From positions 12,454-76,453 of the forward strand of contig CADBDA010000012.1 in assembly GCA_902793295.1 (NCBI GenBank): a stretch of DNA of 64,000 bases, in the 5' to 3' direction. This stretch comes from an uncultured Bacteroidota bacterium. GTDB taxonomy: Bacteria; Bacteroidota; Bacteroidia; Bacteroidales; P3. Below, one piece after another: positions 9,676 through 18,741 of the stretch. Numbering within the stretch: the first letter of the stretch is position 1; each line of letters opens with the position of its first letter. The position numbers were made by a program, and so were the translations under genes. The notes below the pieces were generated by a model, which was given only the letters and a program-made list of their open reading frames with translations, was not told the DNA's origin and searched no databases.

Positions 9676-10605
9676 ATGACACAAGAAGAGATAGACATAA
9701 TATATATGCGGCGCTGTCTGCAGCTGGCTATGAATGGATTGGGTCGGGTACGTCCCAATCCGCTGGTTGGGTGTGTGATTGTGAAGGATGGGCAGATTGT
9801 CAGCGAGGGCTACCATCAGGAGTACGGCCACAACCACGCCGAGCGCAATGCGCTGCTGCGTGAAGGCGATTTTCGTGGGGCGACGCTCTACGTCAGCCTC
9901 GAGCCTTGTTCGCACTATGGCAAGACGCCGCCGTGTGCTGACTTGGTCGTGGAGAAAGGCATCGGACGGGTGGTGTGCTGCAACGACGACCCCAATCCTT
10001 TGGTGTCGGGTCGCGGCTTCGAGAAGTTGCAAAAGGCAGGTATTGCCGTCACAAGTCACGTGCTGGAGCGGGAGGGGCGCGAACTGAACCGCCGCTTCTT
10101 CACTTTCATGGAAAAACAACGTCCCTACATCATCTTGAAATGGGCGGAAAGCAGCGACGGCTTCATGGCTCCCGAATCGAAAGGTCGCTACTGGATAAGC
10201 AACCAGCGGCAGACCATCATCAGCCACCGCATGCGCACCCAGGAGGCGGCCATCCTGGTGGGCTCGCAGACTTACCTCGACGACCAGCCCCAGCTGACGG
10301 CACGCCTTTATGGCGGCGACAACCCGCTGCCCATCGTCCTGGATCGTCGCGGACGTCTACACGACGTGCCGGAGCATTGGCTCCATTTGCGCTGCCAGAC
10401 GCTCGCGGAGGTGATGCGGCTGCTGTTCGAGCGGAAGATTCAGTCGCTCATTGTCGAAGGAGGCCGTAAGGTCTTGGATGCCTTCATCGCGGAAGGGCTC
10501 TACGACGAGGTGGTGGTCTTCAAAGGAAAGCAAAGTCTTGGCGCCGGGCTCGAGGCACCGGCATTGCCGCCCCTACCCGAAGGACGGCTCAGCATCATCT
10601 GTTGA
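9676..10605 (+). CDS. ribD: Riboflavin biosynthesis deaminase/reductase RibD
   Basis: RibD is bifunctional: it deaminates the pyrimidine ring and reduces the ribose chain on the route from GTP to riboflavin. The 309-residue product has the zinc-binding deaminase domain first (HAERNAL and PCSHYGKTPPCAD, residues about 45-85), then a shorter reductase domain with the LIVEGGRKVL motif near residue 260. A frame with a TTG start opens at 9664, but that codon lies inside the promoter element, so the ATG at 9676 is chosen. An ATG at 9706 is also possible. The reductase domain ends slightly earlier than in longer homologues. Confidence 0.92.
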   Translation: MTQEEIDIIYMRRCLQLAMNGLGRVRPNPLVGCVIVKDGQIVSEGYHQEYGHNHAERNALLREGDFRGATLYVSLEPCSHYGKTPPCADLVVEKGIGRVVCCNDDPNPLVSGRGFEKLQKAGIAVTSHVLEREGRELNRRFFTFMEKQRPYIILKWAESSDGFMAPESKGRYWISNQRQTIISHRMRTQEAAILVGSQTYLDDQPQLTARLYGGDNPLPIVLDRRGRLHDVPEHWLHLRCQTLAEVMRLLFERKIQSLIVEGGRKVLDAFIAEGLYDEVVVFKGKQSLGAGLEAPALPPLPEGRLSIIC

Positions 10606-10670
10606 ACAGCCTCGGAACCTTTGGGCTGTCTCATTGTAGGCGACTGCGCTCTGGCAGTGGCATCAAACTA

Positions 10671-11282
10671 TTAGGGAAGGCTCAAAGAAAAACTGTAGAT
10701 GGCGCCACCCGAGTCGAAGTCTTGGGCGTTCAGTTCGAGGGTGGGCATATCGTAGGTCCCGTCCTCCCATGATTGTACTGTGGCGTCTTCTATCTCTTGT
10801 AGTTTTAAGGATGCTGTCGGACTCGTCTCTGCCTGAGGAGCGTTGATGATGACCCTCCCGTGGCGGAAATAGACCTCGATGGCTCCCTCTATCATGTTGA
10901 AGACGGCGTAGGCTTTGACTTTCCCTTGCTCCAGAGCTTCAAGGATGTTGTCGCCAACTTTCAGCCCGTTGTCCAGCGCAATATGGCTGTCCCATACGGT
11001 GAATTCCGTCAGTTTGTTGTCGTACAGAACGGCTTCGCCTATACGATCCTTGCCCTTAAAAAGATCGTAAGTGATGCCTTCAATATCTTCGTCGCTTTGA
11101 GGGTGGTAGACGGCTTTGTCGTAGACTGAGCCCGCCGGCGGATTCAATGCCAGCGTCTTGTTGTTCAGCACATCGACGCCTCGGTCGGTGAGTATGAACT
11201 TCGTACCAGCTTGTTTGGACTGCGCCGACAAGGTGACTGTGATCGGCACAAAAAGGAACAACAAAAGAAGTGCTTTCTTCAT
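10671..11282 (-). CDS. Exported protein of unknown function
   Basis: The 203-residue product begins with a clear signal peptide (MKKALLLLFLFVPITVTLSAQ, likely cleaved after about residue 20). The mature part has no motif I recognise, is mildly acidic and is rich in beta-prone segments. There are no membrane helices and no T9SS sorting domain. It is a single gene convergent with ribD, and has its own -7 element at 11336-11344. Confidence 0.8.
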   Translation of the reverse strand: MKKALLLLFLFVPITVTLSAQSKQAGTKFILTDRGVDVLNNKTLALNPPAGSVYDKAVYHPQSDEDIEGITYDLFKGKDRIGEAVLYDNKLTEFTVWDSHIALDNGLKVGDNILEALEQGKVKAYAVFNMIEGAIEVYFRHGRVIINAPQAETSPTASLKLQEIEDATVQSWEDGTYDMPTLELNAQDFDSGGAIYSFSLSLP

Positions 11283-11335
11283 AATGATTTGGACTTTAAT
11301 AATTTGTAATATGTTTTAAATGATTGTATACCCAT

Positions 11336-11344
11336 GCAAAGATA
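11336..11344 (-). promoter_or_regulatory. -7 promoter element for the exported protein at 10671-11282
   Basis: TATCTTTGC on the minus strand leaves a leader of about 50 bases. It is one of three such elements in the 360-base AT-rich gap 11283-11642, which otherwise holds no gene. Confidence 0.65.
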
Positions 11345-11610
11345 ATATTTTTTTTTCCACAGTCTGAGATGTATTTACGTTTCAAATTCCGCATGTGTTT
11401 GTTGTTAGGACAAAACGCTTGAAATGTCAAAGAGTTCATGTCGTTCTACATGGCCTAATGAGTATTAAATTGGAAATAAATCAGTAATTTTTTTTAATAA
11501 AATTTATTTTTCTTCAGAATAATTTTATATATTTGCAATGATATTTTTTTAGTTTGAAAGATTTGAATGTATCTATAAAGCGCTGATTATTATTTTTTTT
11601 TGATAAATAG

Positions 11611-11619
11611 TATATTTGT
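11611..11619 (+). promoter_or_regulatory. -7 promoter element for the exported-protein pair at 11643
   Basis: TATATTTGT lies 24 bases before the ATG. A second match, TATATTTGC, lies upstream at 11528-11536 and may be an alternative start. Confidence 0.5.
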
Positions 11620-11642
11620 TAACCCATAAAAATTATAGCATT

Positions 11643-13028
11643 ATGAAAAAAACATTACTTTTGTTTCTGTTTGGATTAGTGGCTCCAATTGCTGTGTGGG
11701 CTCAAGGTGTTGTCGTCAAAGAACCCCATCAGCTACTATTGGGGAATACCATCATCCGCGAGGTGAAGTATCCGGCCACTATTACATGTAAGAATTATTC
11801 ATTGAAAGACAGCACCCTCACATTCATCTATTCGGACTCCACAATGACTACTAAAGAGGCCTCTATCAATGGGTTCCAAGTGAGCGACATGGTGGTAGCA
11901 AATGATTCGGTGTTCTTTTGTGGGCATGACGAGTATGGCAAATATGGCATACTCGGATTCTTCAGTATCTCTGATGTTTTTTTTGGGAGTGGAAGCATAA
12001 ACATTATACCAACCATTCTGTACTACCGAGAATTGGTCACCCGTCTTACAAGAATAGAGACTTTCAGGGACGCAACAGGGAACAGGTATATCTATTGTGT
12101 GGGCAGAACGGAATCTAACAATCCTTGCCTTGTGGAAAAAAGCGACTTCAGCAACGGTTCGTATCGTTCGGGAATAGTGAACGACAGTCTCGAATATCTG
12201 ACAGATATTTCAATTGTTAATGATGGCAATGGGGTATCGCACCTCGTAAGTGCCGGATTAGATATCTCCAACAGTCCGTACATAACCCTTCGTGCATATA
12301 ACCCTATTGATGTTTTTGATAATTTGGGGCGCCAGAACTATCGATACTGTTTTGCGATTGACCCAAGCGGCAATAGGCCATGGAGACTCAAAGACGTACT
12401 GGTCACCGGCTTGAAAGACGACTACATTTCCACTGTGTCTTATCGCCAATCCCCCGCTAATAGCGATTTGACCATTGAACCATTCAATATCCATATAGCC
12501 ACCTTCAATACTTCGTCGCTACTGATTGGTGACTTGTTCTCCATGACAGAGAGTGCGGAAATTCCAATACCGCCGTTATATCCAAACTATAATCTAAGAG
12601 ACCTTGCATCCTGCAAAACGGGACTTACCTTGGCTTTTTTGCACCATATAAGTACTGGTGACTGGGATGGGGATTTATCTCATTTCTTTGAAGTGGACTT
12701 CTCTGCTACGGGCGGCATTGTCGGGTTGCGTAAATACCAGCAGTCCAACGATATTCTCAGCGGATTAAGTGCATACAATGACAAAGTGCAATATCTGTTG
12801 AGTGGAAAAACAGGCATCTTTTCCAGTACGTTGCATTATGTTGTGGAAACATTTGGCAACAACGAGACGTGTTCCACTCCTCAGGAGGCAGAGTATATCA
12901 AGGTGCAAACTATGGGAGCAATCGAGGAAATTAAACCATTTGAACAATTTCAAGGAGATTATAGAATCATTACCCCCGAGATAACTCGTAAAAGATACCC
13001 GCTTTATATAGAATGTGAAACCAAATAA
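11643..13028 (+). CDS. Exported protein of unknown function
   Basis: The 461-residue product has a signal peptide (MKKTLLLFLFGLVAPIAVWAQ) and a mature region rich in beta-prone, Ser/Thr/Asn-containing segments. No known catalytic motif and no C-terminal sorting domain were seen. A longer frame opens at a TTG at 11616, but the ATG at 11643 sits directly at the signal peptide and behind the promoter element. It lies 18 bases before a T9SS-sorted protein and is probably co-transcribed with it. The base composition is more AT-rich than that of neighbouring housekeeping genes. Confidence 0.82.
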   Translation: MKKTLLLFLFGLVAPIAVWAQGVVVKEPHQLLLGNTIIREVKYPATITCKNYSLKDSTLTFIYSDSTMTTKEASINGFQVSDMVVANDSVFFCGHDEYGKYGILGFFSISDVFFGSGSINIIPTILYYRELVTRLTRIETFRDATGNRYIYCVGRTESNNPCLVEKSDFSNGSYRSGIVNDSLEYLTDISIVNDGNGVSHLVSAGLDISNSPYITLRAYNPIDVFDNLGRQNYRYCFAIDPSGNRPWRLKDVLVTGLKDDYISTVSYRQSPANSDLTIEPFNIHIATFNTSSLLIGDLFSMTESAEIPIPPLYPNYNLRDLASCKTGLTLAFLHHISTGDWDGDLSHFFEVDFSATGGIVGLRKYQQSNDILSGLSAYNDKVQYLLSGKTGIFSSTLHYVVETFGNNETCSTPQEAEYIKVQTMGAIEEIKPFEQFQGDYRIITPEITRKRYPLYIECETK

Positions 13029-13046
13029 CCATCAGGAGGACAAAAC

Positions 13047-14468
13047 ATGAAAAGAAAAATTATATTATTGGCTTTTGTTACGCTGTGCGCTATGGCCTAT
13101 GGGCAGGGCACAACACCTGACACGATGCGTGTCGGCGACCGTGACCCTATTTATTACTACTGGGACACCAACTGGATGGACTATTACTATTTCCCTCCAG
13201 CGAGCAACGATTCCTTGCTATGGCAAATGAGAACCAACGCCTGGACAATAGGAATGCCGGAATACGCCCGCTACTGCTACACCGACACGGCGCTGCGTAT
13301 CATCGGCGTCGCAGCGCCTCTTCAATACAGAAAGGTGGATCATCGCCTCTTTCCATGGCAACCCTACGACAGCTTGGCGTGGGAACACATGTACAAAGAT
13401 TTTTTCCGTTTATACGAAGTCGACAGCAATACATGCGATATGATTCTGTTGAAAGAAACCGAAATCAATTTGAAACAGAAATTCCGTCATTACATAGAGA
13501 CAAACATCGACGGACAGACACGGCAAGGACAATGGGTGTCGATGCCTAACCCAATTTATGAAGGCTATTTTGACGAACCTGTCACCGTGCATGATTCCTT
13601 CTACGTCGCAGTAACATTCAACAACAATCGCCTTTCCGAACCTGATGGGTCGAACCCCCCCTTTGTTCACATTGTGTCAAATTTTTTCTCAGCAACTGTC
13701 CAAATAAGAAACAGCACCCCTACAACATCTTCTTTTGACTATTTGCCGCATCCGCCACATCAACGCTTCAGATTCACCAACATGGTGGGGGATGATTCGC
13801 TGTACCTTTATTATGCGTATCTTCCGACCGATTGCCAATGGCGTTACGTTGTTCAGTTGCTTACCGGTCCCCGTGCTGAAGGCTTTTATTACATCTTCCC
13901 TATCATCGACACTTCGCGTTACGTGCCGCCTGCATTCAACTGCAATGCTCCGTCCGAGCTGTCGCTGGCATACTCCAGCCCCGAAGTGTGCCTGTTCACA
14001 TGGAATGGCGATGGCGGCAGCGAGTGGGAGCTATCCATTGCCGAACAAGGCCAGGCTCCTGAAGACGGAATGATGACCTTGTGCAACAGCACCATCAAGT
14101 CCATCAGCGGATTGGACACCGGCCGCTGCTATGAGGCTTGGGTGCGCACCGTTTGCAACGACACACTCAAAAGCCAGTGGAGCAATAGTATCCATTTCTG
14201 CATCAACGAAGGGCAAACTGGCATCCTGACGGCCACTGATGTCTATACCTACCTGTATCCAAACCCCACCAATGGCATTGTCACCGTCAGTTCTGCTTTC
14301 CGCATGGACAAGATAGAAGTATTCGCCTTGAACGGCACCATGCTGCTGAGCGTTTCCACCGACGCCATGAGCACCGATCTCGACCTGTCGTCGCTGCCCG
14401 CCGGCACCTATATAATCCGCATACACACCAACAACGGATTCGCCACCAAACGGTTGGTGAAGAAATAG
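13047..14468 (+). CDS. Secreted protein with type IX sorting domain
   Basis: The 473-residue product has a signal peptide ending near AYGQ. Its central region is unrecognised, and a fibronectin-III-like module occupies about residues 290-385. The last roughly 75 residues match the T9SS type A sorting domain (YLYPNPTNG start, DLSSLPAGTY, ending KRLVKK). Such proteins cross the outer membrane through the T9SS and are usually surface-attached or released. A GGAGG ribosome site precedes the ATG, which is unusual in this window. Substrate or partner is unknown. A terminator follows at 14490-14516. Confidence 0.88.
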   Translation: MKRKIILLAFVTLCAMAYGQGTTPDTMRVGDRDPIYYYWDTNWMDYYYFPPASNDSLLWQMRTNAWTIGMPEYARYCYTDTALRIIGVAAPLQYRKVDHRLFPWQPYDSLAWEHMYKDFFRLYEVDSNTCDMILLKETEINLKQKFRHYIETNIDGQTRQGQWVSMPNPIYEGYFDEPVTVHDSFYVAVTFNNNRLSEPDGSNPPFVHIVSNFFSATVQIRNSTPTTSSFDYLPHPPHQRFRFTNMVGDDSLYLYYAYLPTDCQWRYVVQLLTGPRAEGFYYIFPIIDTSRYVPPAFNCNAPSELSLAYSSPEVCLFTWNGDGGSEWELSIAEQGQAPEDGMMTLCNSTIKSISGLDTGRCYEAWVRTVCNDTLKSQWSNSIHFCINEGQTGILTATDVYTYLYPNPTNGIVTVSSAFRMDKIEVFALNGTMLLSVSTDAMSTDLDLSSLPAGTYIIRIHTNNGFATKRLVKK

Positions 14469-14489
14469 AAAAACATGACTGCACGATAA

Positions 14490-14516
14490 AGGAGACCCAT
14501 GAGGGCCTCCTTTTTT
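14490..14516 (+). terminator. Rho-independent terminator
   Basis: A 9-bp stem (14490-14498 with 14503-14511) with one mismatch and a 4-base loop runs into six T. It ends the exported-protein pair. Confidence 0.75.
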
Positions 14517-14598
14517 AGTCTATTCCTGATTACAATGCATAGTTGTCCCGCTTACTCGTGGTCTGAATTCGAGTAGGAAATTACAGTTTTGTCTGCCC

Positions 14599-14632
14599 TT
14601 TGTTGCGATGCAACATTTTTTTGTAAATTTGC
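14599..14632 (+). promoter_or_regulatory. Promoter with -33 and -7 elements
   Basis: TTTG at 14599-14602 and TAAATTTGC at 14624-14632 are separated by 21 bases, close to the Bacteroidetes consensus. It drives the YigZ-family gene and probably the fucosidase. It is the most complete promoter seen in the window. Confidence 0.7.
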
Positions 14633-14713
14633 ATGACGGAACTGACTATATTACGGTTTCGTAAGATGCATAATATGAATGATATGTATTAAAAAAAACA
14701 AAAAGGTATCCAG

Positions 14714-15316
14714 ATGTTTGACGACATTTTTCATACAATCAAATCGGCCTCGGAGGGCTTATACAAGGAGAAGGGAAGCAAATTTCTTGCCTTCGCTTTC
14801 CCCGTGCAGTCTCTGGACGAGGTGAAGCAACACCTCGACCGGCTTCGGAAGGACTATTTCGACGCACGTCACCATTGCTATGCCTACATCCTGGGTCCCA
14901 ACAAAGACACCTGGCGTGCCAACGACGACGGCGAACCCAGCGGCACCGGCGGCCGCCCCATCCACGGACAGCTGCTCAGCGCCGACCTCACCGACACCCT
15001 CATCGTCGTGGTACGCTATTTCGGCGGCATCCTGCTGGGTGCCTCGGGACTGGCCAACGCCTACAAGGCCGCCGCTCGCGACGCCATAGAACACGCGGTC
15101 ATCATCGAGAAAACCATCGACATCCGCTACCGACTCCATTTCGAATACGCCGCCATGAACGATGTGATGCGCATCATCAAAGATTTCGGCCTCACCCCAC
15201 GCGACCAAGACTTCAACCTCGACTGCCGCCTCGACGTCAATGTGCGCCAATCCGAAAGCGTCCGCTTCTATGACGCGGTGGCAAACCTTCGTACTGTAAG
15301 AATCGAGGTGCTATGA
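14714..15316 (+). CDS. YigZ/IMPACT family protein
   Basis: The 200-residue protein belongs to the UPF0029/YigZ family, related to eukaryotic IMPACT. The family signature GEPSGTGGRPI is near residue 75, followed by VVVRYFGGILLGASGL. The C-terminal about 60 residues form the small ferredoxin-like DUF1949-type domain. The cellular role is not settled; a translation or proteolysis link has been proposed for homologues. The stop overlaps the fucosidase ATG by four bases (ATGA), implying translational coupling although the functions look unrelated. Confidence 0.92.
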   Translation: MFDDIFHTIKSASEGLYKEKGSKFLAFAFPVQSLDEVKQHLDRLRKDYFDARHHCYAYILGPNKDTWRANDDGEPSGTGGRPIHGQLLSADLTDTLIVVVRYFGGILLGASGLANAYKAAARDAIEHAVIIEKTIDIRYRLHFEYAAMNDVMRIIKDFGLTPRDQDFNLDCRLDVNVRQSESVRFYDAVANLRTVRIEVL

Positions 15317-17157
15317 AAAAGGGTCTGCTCTTCTATATTATGGCGCTTGTTGCCATCGTGGCAGGTCGGTCGCAGACGGTGGAACCGACATGGGAATCTC
15401 TCAATCAACGCTCTTATCCACAATGGTTCAGCGACGCCAAGCTGGGCATTTTTGTCCATTGGGGACTTTACTCGGTGCCTGCCTACGCCAGCACGGAGGG
15501 TTACGCCGAATGGTTCTACCGTGGCCTGATGGTAGGCGATAGCGGCCGCCAGGCGGTGATGAGCCTCTATGCCGACACTACCCAGGCGGTCTTCGACCAG
15601 TATGCCGCATTGGCCGACCATTGGCATGCCGAGTTGTGGCGTCCGGATCAGTGGGCAAACCTGTTCCGCCGGTCGGGAGCCCGCTACGTGCTGCTGGTGA
15701 CCAAACACCACGACGGCTACTGCCTGTGGGACAGCCCGCTTCAACCTACATGGAACAGCACCATGAGCGGCCCCCGACGCAACATCGTGGAGGAGCTGAC
15801 CGCTGCGGTGCGCAACGAAGGACTGCGGATGGGTTTCTACTACTCGTTGCCCGAATGGACCAACCCTCGCCACATTTGGATGCGGGATGCTGACGACAGC
15901 ATTGCCGACTATGTGGATAACTATATGGTTCCCCAATTCAAGGAACTGGTGCGCCGTTTTCGTCCCGACGTCATCTTTAGCGACGGCGACTGGCAGAACA
16001 CTGCCGAGCAGTTCCACGCCGAAGAGCTCATCAGCTGGTACTACAATCTTGTGGGTCCCGATGCCGTCGTCAACAACCGTTGGGGCAGGGGTACCGCTCA
16101 CGGATTCCTCACCCCCGAATACAGCCAAGGTATTGTCGATGTGACAACGCCATGGGCCGAATGCCGTGGTGTGGGGCGCAGTTTCGGATTCAATCGCAAC
16201 GAGGATGTCGAGAATTTCCTCACCGACCGCCAACTGATACAGCATTTCTGTGAGCTGGTGTCGGCGGGAGGCGGCTTGACCCTCAACGTCGGACCTATGG
16301 CCGACGGCACCATCCCCTTCATCCAGCAGGAACGCTTGCTGGCCCTCGGCCGGTGGCTCGAGGTCAACGGCGAGGCCATCTATGGCACCACGCCGTATGT
16401 CGACGCCGACTGCCATGGCAACGTCATTTCGAACCATACCGTCTATTCGCGAACCACCGCCTCGCTGCCCGACGCAAGCGCGATCGGCTACGACTGGGTG
16501 CGCAACGCCCCGCTGAAACAAATGCCGGTCGACCACTTCAGCATTCGCTGGGTGGGTATGGTGGAGGCCCCTGCCGATGGCGACTATATCTTCCGTATCG
16601 AAGCCAACGACGAAGCCACCGTGAGTTACCTCACTCCAGAAGCGTCAGCCGAGTGGGTGGGGGAACTGGGCGACGAGGCGCTGTCGGGTTTCGAACCCCA
16701 GATGCAGTACCACCACTCGTGGGCCGAGAACGACGGCGCCCAGCGTACCCTCCATCTGCACAAGGGCGAACGACGCCTGTTCTGTGTGGATTATCGCGAG
16801 AAGGACCTTGAGGCGACAGTACACTTCACCTGGAGCCGTGACGGCGGCAAACGATTCGAACCGGTGCCTGCAGCGTGGAAAGGCAAGGCGACATGGGAAC
16901 GCACCATGCGTTGCTTCACTCGCAAGGGCAGCGACCTCTATGTGATTGAATTTGAACGTCCGGGACGGCAGTTGACGCTCGGCGACCTGCCAAGGTTGAA
17001 GAAAGGAACCACCATCCAGTTGCTGGGCACCACAGCCGAGCTGAAATGGAAGCAGCAGAAAGACGGGTCGGTCGTGGTGGACCTCTCGCCGGTGAGCGCT
17101 GCCGAGATGAACCGGCTGGAACATGCATGGGTGTTCAAGATCGGCGGTGCGCTGTAA
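15313..17157 (+). CDS. Alpha-L-fucosidase (GH29) with PA14-like domain
   Basis: GH29 enzymes release alpha-linked fucose from glycans by a retaining mechanism. The 614-residue protein has a signal peptide (residues 1-21). The GH29 barrel follows, with WFSDAKLGIFVHWGLYS near residue 36, KHHDGYCLWDS, and DVIFSDGDW near residue 220, whose aspartate is the likely nucleophile. Residues about 385-490 look like a PA14 carbohydrate-binding domain (VGMVEAPADGDYIFRIEAND). No T9SS sorting domain is present, so a periplasmic location is likely. Fucose release fits host mucin or milk glycan use (inference). Confidence 0.92.
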   Translation: MKKGLLFYIMALVAIVAGRSQTVEPTWESLNQRSYPQWFSDAKLGIFVHWGLYSVPAYASTEGYAEWFYRGLMVGDSGRQAVMSLYADTTQAVFDQYAALADHWHAELWRPDQWANLFRRSGARYVLLVTKHHDGYCLWDSPLQPTWNSTMSGPRRNIVEELTAAVRNEGLRMGFYYSLPEWTNPRHIWMRDADDSIADYVDNYMVPQFKELVRRFRPDVIFSDGDWQNTAEQFHAEELISWYYNLVGPDAVVNNRWGRGTAHGFLTPEYSQGIVDVTTPWAECRGVGRSFGFNRNEDVENFLTDRQLIQHFCELVSAGGGLTLNVGPMADGTIPFIQQERLLALGRWLEVNGEAIYGTTPYVDADCHGNVISNHTVYSRTTASLPDASAIGYDWVRNAPLKQMPVDHFSIRWVGMVEAPADGDYIFRIEANDEATVSYLTPEASAEWVGELGDEALSGFEPQMQYHHSWAENDGAQRTLHLHKGERRLFCVDYREKDLEATVHFTWSRDGGKRFEPVPAAWKGKATWERTMRCFTRKGSDLYVIEFERPGRQLTLGDLPRLKKGTTIQLLGTTAELKWKQQKDGSVVVDLSPVSAAEMNRLEHAWVFKIGGAL

Positions 17158-17192
17158 ACGCTTTTTTTTCGGCTTGATTCCAAAAAAAAATG

Positions 17193-17219
17193 CAGCGGCT
17201 GTAATATTTCGGGCCGCTG
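17193..17219. other. Hairpin between fucosidase and ECF sigma gene
   Basis: CAGCGGC and GCCGCTG form a 7-bp stem with a 13-base loop. A run of nine A precedes it, so it resembles a terminator on the minus strand, yet no minus-strand gene is nearby. On the plus strand it would sit in the sigma-factor leader. Confidence 0.4.
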
Positions 17220-17257
17220 AAACGATATAATTTAAAAAACGAATTACAAGCATCAAG

Positions 17258-17752
17258 GTGACGCGTACAGAATACAATCAAAACATCGAAACATGGTCCG
17301 GCAATGTACTCCGTTTTGCCGTGTGGAACTGTGGCGATCGTATGCGTGCCGAAGATGCGATGCAAGAGGCCTTTGCCAAGTTGTGGGAATGCCGTTCGCG
17401 GGTGCCGGTGGAGAAGGGGTTGGGTTATCTGCTTACTGTAGCCCGACGCTATCTGGTCGACTGCTTCCGCCACGACCATGTGGTCGACAAGGTGCACCAG
17501 ATGCTGGTGCAGACGACCGACACCACCGTCGATGAAAGCAGCACGGCCGGAATGAGCGACGAAATGTTCAACGCCCTGATGCGGCTGCCCGAAGTGCAAC
17601 GCTCCATATTGCAGCTGCGCGATGTCGACGGCTACAGCTACAAGGAGATAGCGCAGATGCTCGAATTGAGCGACCAGCAGGTGCAGGTCTACCTGTTCAG
17701 AGCCCGCACGACGATGAAAAAACTGCTGATGGACAAAGAGGGTAAAGGCTAG
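17258..17752 (+). CDS. ECF-type RNA polymerase sigma factor
   Basis: The 164-residue protein has sigma region 2 (AEDAMQEAFAKLWE at about residues 31-44) and region 4 with a helix-turn-helix (YKEIAQMLELSDQQVQVYLFRAR, near residues 128-150). Region 3 is absent, as in ECF sigma factors. The reading frame starts with GTG; no ATG suits the conserved N-terminus. The next gene encodes a membrane-anchored protein of the size and topology of an anti-sigma factor, so regulation by sequestration at the inner membrane is likely (inference). Confidence 0.92.
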   Translation: MTRTEYNQNIETWSGNVLRFAVWNCGDRMRAEDAMQEAFAKLWECRSRVPVEKGLGYLLTVARRYLVDCFRHDHVVDKVHQMLVQTTDTTVDESSTAGMSDEMFNALMRLPEVQRSILQLRDVDGYSYKEIAQMLELSDQQVQVYLFRARTTMKKLLMDKEGKG

Positions 17753-17841
17753 TGGCGCAAAAAAGACAAAAAAACACATCAATCAACAAACCTACATAAC
17801 GACAATCTCAAATCTCAGATTTCAAATCACAATACATCGCA

Positions 17842-18741
17842 ATGAACATCACAGATGACAACATAGAACTCTATCTGTTCCGCTATAAGGAAAACCTGCT
17901 CGACGCCGCTGAGGCCGCCGAGGTGGAGCGGGCTCTGGCCACCCATCGCGAGTGGCAGGAGCTGGCCGACCTCTACGACCCGCAGCTGACGCTGCCTGCA
18001 GGCGCCGCCATCCCTTATCCGGATGCGGCAACGTTGCGCGACGGAGGACCACGAGCCAAGCGCTGCAGGCGCATCGTACCGCTGTGGATTTCCTCGGCGG
18101 TGGCTGCATGCCTGCTTGTAGCAGTAGGCGTATGGTCGCTGCGCACGTTGTCGGGCACGACAGAAGGACCCGCCCCCGTAGTGGCGGAGCAACAACCGAC
18201 CCGGACGCCCGCCGTCGCGGACACCAGCAGCACACCGATGCGGGTGGACAGCCCTGCGCTGTGGGAGAAGGGAACGGAACGTTATGCCCAAACAACCCCA
18301 ACCCCGTCGGAACCGGCGGCAGAAGAGGCACGTCAGCCGCTATATGAGCCGCTGCAGGCGGCCGGCGAGCCGTTGCTTCTGGCCGAAGCTCAGACAACGC
18401 CAGAGGACCGTCAGGCCGAGGAATACGGATATGACGATGTCGTTGACGATGAGGATTACGCGGGCGAAGCGGTTTACTCCGACAAGCTGATAACCTATGC
18501 TGACGATATTTCGGCAGCGGCATCGCGCCAGGCGCCCGACTACAGTATGACAGGCGACAGCAGGGGTGACGCCCTGTCGCAGTTGTCCGACCAGGTGAAC
18601 GACTTGGCATCCAAGAGCGGCAGCCTTGTCGCCAATACCCGTCGCCGCTATCGGGAACACGAATCGCAGATCGTCTCCGATATTGAAGAAATAACAGAAA
18701 AAAATCCCATTATCAGAAAACTATTAGCAAGTATCTTATGA
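17842..18741 (+). CDS. Membrane-anchored putative anti-sigma factor
   Basis: The 299-residue protein has an N-terminal cytoplasmic part of about 75 residues, one transmembrane segment (about 78-100), and a long Pro/Ala/Glu-rich periplasmic part. Its position after an ECF sigma gene and its topology suggest an anti-sigma role. The N-terminus lacks the HxxxCxxC zinc motif of ZAS anti-sigma factors and resembles no family I can name with certainty. The last codons overlap the next gene by four bases, so the three genes form one unit. Confidence 0.75.
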   Translation: MNITDDNIELYLFRYKENLLDAAEAAEVERALATHREWQELADLYDPQLTLPAGAAIPYPDAATLRDGGPRAKRCRRIVPLWISSAVAACLLVAVGVWSLRTLSGTTEGPAPVVAEQQPTRTPAVADTSSTPMRVDSPALWEKGTERYAQTTPTPSEPAAEEARQPLYEPLQAAGEPLLLAEAQTTPEDRQAEEYGYDDVVDDEDYAGEAVYSDKLITYADDISAAASRQAPDYSMTGDSRGDALSQLSDQVNDLASKSGSLVANTRRRYREHESQIVSDIEEITEKNPIIRKLLASIL

